NCBI GenBank assembly: GCA_030066475.1
Contig: JASJBO010000010.1
Span: 1-23,181, forward strand
From: Myxococcota bacterium
Lineage (GTDB): Bacteria > Myxococcota_A > UBA9160 > PR03
Length of the DNA: 23,181 nt
Reading direction: 5' to 3'
A program made the translations under genes and the position numbers. The notes beneath the pieces were generated by a model. It ran no database searches. It was not told the origin of the DNA and saw only the letters and a list, made by a program, of their open reading frames with translations. Shown piece after piece: positions 20,625 to 23,181 of the stretch (the stretch's first letter is position 1; each line of letters starts with the position of its first letter).

Positions 20625-21621
20625 GCGTGCGCCGGAACTCCTCGAGATGCCGGTGCAGCGTGTCGATCGCCATGTCGGAGTAGTCGCCGTCGCTGCGCAG
20701 GATCGCGAGCGCCTGGTCGGTGATCTCGTGCCAGCGCACCAGCTCCTCGGGTGACGCCGCCGCGACGAACTCGATGCCCTGCGCGCGCAGCGCCTCGCGC
20801 GCCTCCCCCTCGGCCTTGCGGTTGGCGGCGTCGAGCTTGCGCGTAGCCGTCCCGACCGCCTCGCGCACGATCTGCTGGTCGCCCTCGGCGAGCTTGGCGA
20901 AGGCCTTCCCGTCGAGCACGAGCAGGCCGATCAGGTACATCAGCGGGACGTCGGTGAGGTAGCGCACGCGCGTGTGCCACTGGAAGGCGATGGTCCCGAT
21001 CGGGGGCGACGCGAGCGTGTCGATCAACCCGGTCTGGAGGGCGGTGTAGACGTCGGCGAGCGGCAGCTGGACGGGCGACACGCCGGCGGTCTCGAACGCT
21101 GTCTGGCTCATCTTGTCGCCTTCCTGGATCCAGACCTTGGTGCCGGACAGGTCGCCGACCCGGCGCACCGGCTCCTGCGACATCAGATAGGCGAACCCGG
21201 TGTCGCTGATCCCCAGCACCACGTAGCCGGCGCGCTCGATGCCCTCGATCATGCCGGCGTCCATGCGCGCCCGCACGTAGTCCACCTCGTCGTACGAGCG
21301 GAACAGCAGCGGCAGCCCGTACAGGTCGAGGTCCGGGAACACCTGCGAGAAGGCGCTGCTCGGGAAGGCCCCGCCGTGGAGCTGACCGAGCCGCATCTTG
21401 CGCAGCACGGTCTGATCGCCGCCCATCACGCCGCCGGGATAGAACTTGAGCTTGACCCGGCCCTCGGTGCGCTCGGCGATCTCGTCCGCGGCGGCCCGCA
21501 TCTCGCGCATCCAGCCGCTGCCCTCGGGCACGATGGTCGCGATCTTGAGCGTCTTCGCGTGCGACGGCGTGCCGGCGAGCACGCCGACGGCGATCGAGAG
21601 CAGCAGCAGGACGGTGCGCAT
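20605..21621 (-). CDS. dctP: TRAP transporter periplasmic substrate-binding protein, TatP-like
   Basis: The 338-residue protein has a signal peptide at 1-22 (LLLLSIAVGVLAGTPSHA). DctP features follow: LKIATIVPEGSGWMREM, FYPGGVMGGDQTVLRKMRLGQLHGG, and DVYTALQTGLIDTLASPP. In ordinary carboxylate-binding DctP proteins the motif G-x-K-x-R places an Arg that grips the ligand carboxylate; here the motif is GTKVWIQEGDKM, with Trp164 in that place. The KVW-x-x-EGD form is what I recall from DctP proteins associated with TatT partners, such as the Treponema TRAP system, for which a hydrophobic ligand was proposed. No lipobox is present, so it is soluble in the periplasm. The ATG at 21621 gives the signal peptide. 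A long inverted repeat brackets the space between tatT and this start. Confidence 0.95.
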   Translation of the reverse strand: MRTVLLLLSIAVGVLAGTPSHAKTLKIATIVPEGSGWMREMRAAADEIAERTEGRVKLKFYPGGVMGGDQTVLRKMRLGQLHGGAFPSSAFSQVFPDLDLYGLPLLFRSYDEVDYVRARMDAGMIEGIERAGYVVLGISDTGFAYLMSQEPVRRVGDLSGTKVWIQEGDKMSQTAFETAGVSPVQLPLADVYTALQTGLIDTLASPPIGTIAFQWHTRVRYLTDVPLMYLIGLLVLDGKAFAKLAEGDQQIVREAVGTATRKLDAANRKAEGEAREALRAQGIEFVAAASPEELVRWHEITDQALAILRSDGDYSDMAIDTLHRHLEEFRRTREARAH

Positions 21622-21660
21622 CGCGGCGGGACTCCGTGGCGGGCGGTGGGTTCGCCGCGA
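21621..21660 (-). promoter_or_regulatory. Inverted repeat enclosing the dctP ribosome site
   Basis: On the minus strand TCGCGGCG (21660-21653) pairs perfectly with CGCCGCGA (21628-21621). The right arm includes the A of the dctP start codon, and the GGAG ribosome site lies in the 24-base loop. It is a plausible stability or expression element that could set DctP levels apart from its neighbours. The pairing is seen; function is inferred. Confidence 0.4.
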
Positions 21661-21662
21661 TC

Positions 21663-22529
21663 CTAGAAATAGTCGTCGCTCCCGTCGAGCAGCGTACGGG
21701 CCTGCTCCTGGGCGAGCACGTTGCTGAGCGTCCGGTCGGGCGCCCGGGGGTCGGCCGCCAGCACCTCCTCGAGCAGCCGGTCGTGGAGCGGGCGGTCGAA
21801 GACCAGCCGCGCGTAGGAGTCGGCGAACAGCACCTTGGCCATCAGGTCGCGGCCCCCGGACAGCTCGAGGGCGCGCTCGAAGTGGCGCCGCCCGGCGTCG
21901 GGCTTGCCGCCCAGCGAGGCCGGGCGCTGGCAGTAGAGCACGCCCAGGTACAGGTGCGCGCCCCCTCCGTCCCAGGCGTCGTCGAGCGCGACGATGCGCT
22001 CCATCAGCGCCTCGAGCTTGGGGACCTCGGCGACGGCGGCCCAGTTTCCGCTGCGCGCCTGGAGCCACCCGGCCCAGGCGCCGCCGAAGCCGTAGAGGGC
22101 CGGGACGTCGTCCGCGTCGGTCCGGGCGAGCGCGGCTTCGAACTGCTCGAAGGGGGCGTCGAGCGCCGCGCACAGGTCTGCGTCGCGCAGGCACAGCGCG
22201 CGCCGCCCGTACTCGAGCGCGCGAGCCGTCAGCCGCGCCAGCCGGGCCTCGTCGCTGACGAAGGCGCCGGCGTACGCGCCGTAGAGCCGGGCCCCCACCA
22301 GCAAGAGCTGCTCGTTCTCCGGGCTGCCCTCGATCAGGCCGTCCAGCATGAGCAGGAAGGACGGCGCCCCCTGTCGCACCAGCTCGGGGTCGTCCTGGCT
22401 CAGGATCGCGGTCGAGAGGTCGTCGGTCAGGCTCTCCGTGGCAGAACCCAACAGGGCGGCGCAGCCCAGCCCGAGGGTACTCGCGAGAGCGCTCGCCAGG
22501 GCGACGGATGCTCGCAGCAGCGCTTTCAT
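21663..22529 (-). CDS. TatT-like TRAP-associated TPR lipoprotein
   Basis: The 288-residue protein begins with a signal ending LGLGCAALLG; Cys23 is the likely lipidated residue, although the -3 position is Gly rather than the usual Leu. The mature part starts with a TatT-type region (LVRQGAPSFLLMLDGLIEGSPENEQLLLVGARLYGAYAGAF in outline), followed by FEQFEAALARTDADDVPALYGFGGAWAGWLQA and TPR-like pairs such as HLYLGVLYCQRPASLGGKPDAGRRHFERAL. These match the TRAP transporter TatT component family, whose Treponema member forms a trimer that docks the TatP binding protein. It is directly upstream of dctP (41-base gap) and 37 bases downstream of the crotonase gene. The ATG at 22529 is the only start that keeps the lipoprotein signal; its ribosome site is weak. 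Confidence 0.87.
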   Translation of the reverse strand: MKALLRASVALASALASTLGLGCAALLGSATESLTDDLSTAILSQDDPELVRQGAPSFLLMLDGLIEGSPENEQLLLVGARLYGAYAGAFVSDEARLARLTARALEYGRRALCLRDADLCAALDAPFEQFEAALARTDADDVPALYGFGGAWAGWLQARSGNWAAVAEVPKLEALMERIVALDDAWDGGGAHLYLGVLYCQRPASLGGKPDAGRRHFERALELSGGRDLMAKVLFADSYARLVFDRPLHDRLLEEVLAADPRAPDRTLSNVLAQEQARTLLDGSDDYF

Positions 22530-22566
22530 GGAGGCCGGCAGTATGGGGCATCCGGGCGGCCGGCGG

Positions 22567-23181
22567 CTACCGGTGGGCGCGCGAGAGCTCGTCGACCAGG
22601 CCCCAGTCGAGGGCGGTCTGCGCGCCGATGCGCCGGCCCGTGAGAGCGAGCCAGGCGACGCGTTGGCGGCCGATGCGGCGCGGCAGGCTGACCGTGCCCC
22701 CCGCCCCCGGCACCAGGCCCATCGAGAGCTCGGGCAGGGCGAACACGCTGTCCTCGCGGGCCGCGACTCGTCCGGCGAAGGCGGGCAGCTCGATGCCCGC
22801 GCCGATGCAGGCGCCGTGCAGCTCCGCGCGCACGCGGCCGGCGCAGCGCGCGAGCAGGCGTGCGGCGCTGCGCGTCGAGCGCACTGCGTGGGCCGTGGCG
22901 GGGTCGGGCAGGGTGCCGAACTCGCCGAGATCGCCGCCCGCACAGAATGCCGCGCCGGCTCCCGACAAGACCACGCGAGCGATCGAGGTGTCGGCCACGG
23001 CGAGCGCGAGGCCCTCGACCAGGGCGTCGCGCATCGCGGCCGAGTACGCGTTGCGGCGGCCCGGGCGGTTGAGCGTCAGACGCAGCCGGTCGCCCTCGCG
23101 CAGGGCGAGCACCGCCGGCTCCCCATCGTGCGGCGGCGGATCGCGGGGCGTCTGGGCGGCGCGCCAGGCGGCGAACTCGGG
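22567..23181 (-). CDS. Enoyl-CoA hydratase/isomerase (crotonase) family protein, N-terminus cut by window
   Basis: The frame is open from the right edge to a TAG at 22567 (204 visible codons). It shows crotonase features: LRLTLNRPGRRNAYSAAMRDAL, the oxyanion-hole loop AGAAFCAGGDLGEFG, HGACIGAGIELPAFAG with one catalytic-type Glu, and LPELSMGLVPGAGGTVSLPRRIG with the second. Both Glu positions fit hydration of enoyl-CoA, but the family also includes isomerases and hydrolases, so the substrate is not assigned. A GTG at 23112 could start the conserved core, yet the frame continues upstream as EFAAWRAAQTPRDPPPHDGEPAV, which fits family members with an N-terminal extension. The true start is therefore probably outside the window. 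The C-terminus is short (ALDWGLVDELSRAHR), lacking the helical trimerisation tail of classical hydratases. It is 37 bases upstream of the TatT gene and may be the first gene of the same transcript. Confidence 0.9.
   Translation of the reverse strand, partial: PEFAAWRAAQTPRDPPPHDGEPAVLALREGDRLRLTLNRPGRRNAYSAAMRDALVEGLALAVADTSIARVVLSGAGAAFCAGGDLGEFGTLPDPATAHAVRSTRSAARLLARCAGRVRAELHGACIGAGIELPAFAGRVAAREDSVFALPELSMGLVPGAGGTVSLPRRIGRQRVAWLALTGRRIGAQTALDWGLVDELSRAHR

Overview
The window is a GC-rich (roughly 70% or more by eye) bacterial chromosome segment with 19 protein-coding genes, two of them cut by the window edges, plus one gene remnant. Secreted proteins with PEP-CTERM tails, a Cys-Gly/Arg sorting tail, thrombospondin-3/dockerin-like tails and a Kazal array, next to a TatT-type TRAP transporter, suggest a myxobacterium-like or other former 'deltaproteobacterial' lineage. 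No rRNA or marker gene is present, so the taxon is an inference.

Left part (1-4192): a truncated secreted protein of unknown function on the minus strand is divergent from an 890-residue STAND regulator (OmpR-type winged helix, NB-ARC-like ATPase, about eight TPRs). A small GFA-family zinc protein converges on it. Middle (4236-11746) is a secreted-protein island. A 741-residue Kazal-repeat protein with a dockerin-like tail is divergent from a secreted chymotrypsin-fold protease with CARDB and lectin-like domains. Then come a dockerin-like protein with a PEP/CBM-like N-terminus, a small exported helical protein, and a third dockerin-like protein on the plus strand. At 11763-15436 lie a cytosolic glycosidase-like TIM-barrel protein, a fossil tail of a fourth dockerin-like gene, a PEP-CTERM protein, a 375-bp gene-free stretch dense in inverted repeats, and a PEP-CTERM metalloprotease. 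A Yip1-like membrane protein and a superinfection-immunity-like membrane protein follow (15637-16570).

Right part (16643-23181) reads leftward and looks like one transport operon: a truncated crotonase, a TatT-like TPR lipoprotein, DctP, DctQ, DctM and two further exported TPR proteins. DctQ/DctM and DctM/TPR are joined by four-base GTGA overlaps. The TPR-rich periplasmic partners and the Trp at the usual ligand-Arg position of DctP point to a TatT-type TRAP system that may not take up a simple carboxylate.

The most unusual non-coding signal is a 64-bp repeat present three times (3707-3770, 9011-9074 inverted, 16577-16640). Each copy sits in a tail-to-tail gene junction, a few bases from the flanking stop codons or, in one copy, overlapping one coding end. 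Its 6-bp GC stem is invariant and its 3-base loop varies. The most interesting gene pairing is the Kazal inhibitor array head-to-head with a secreted serine protease.
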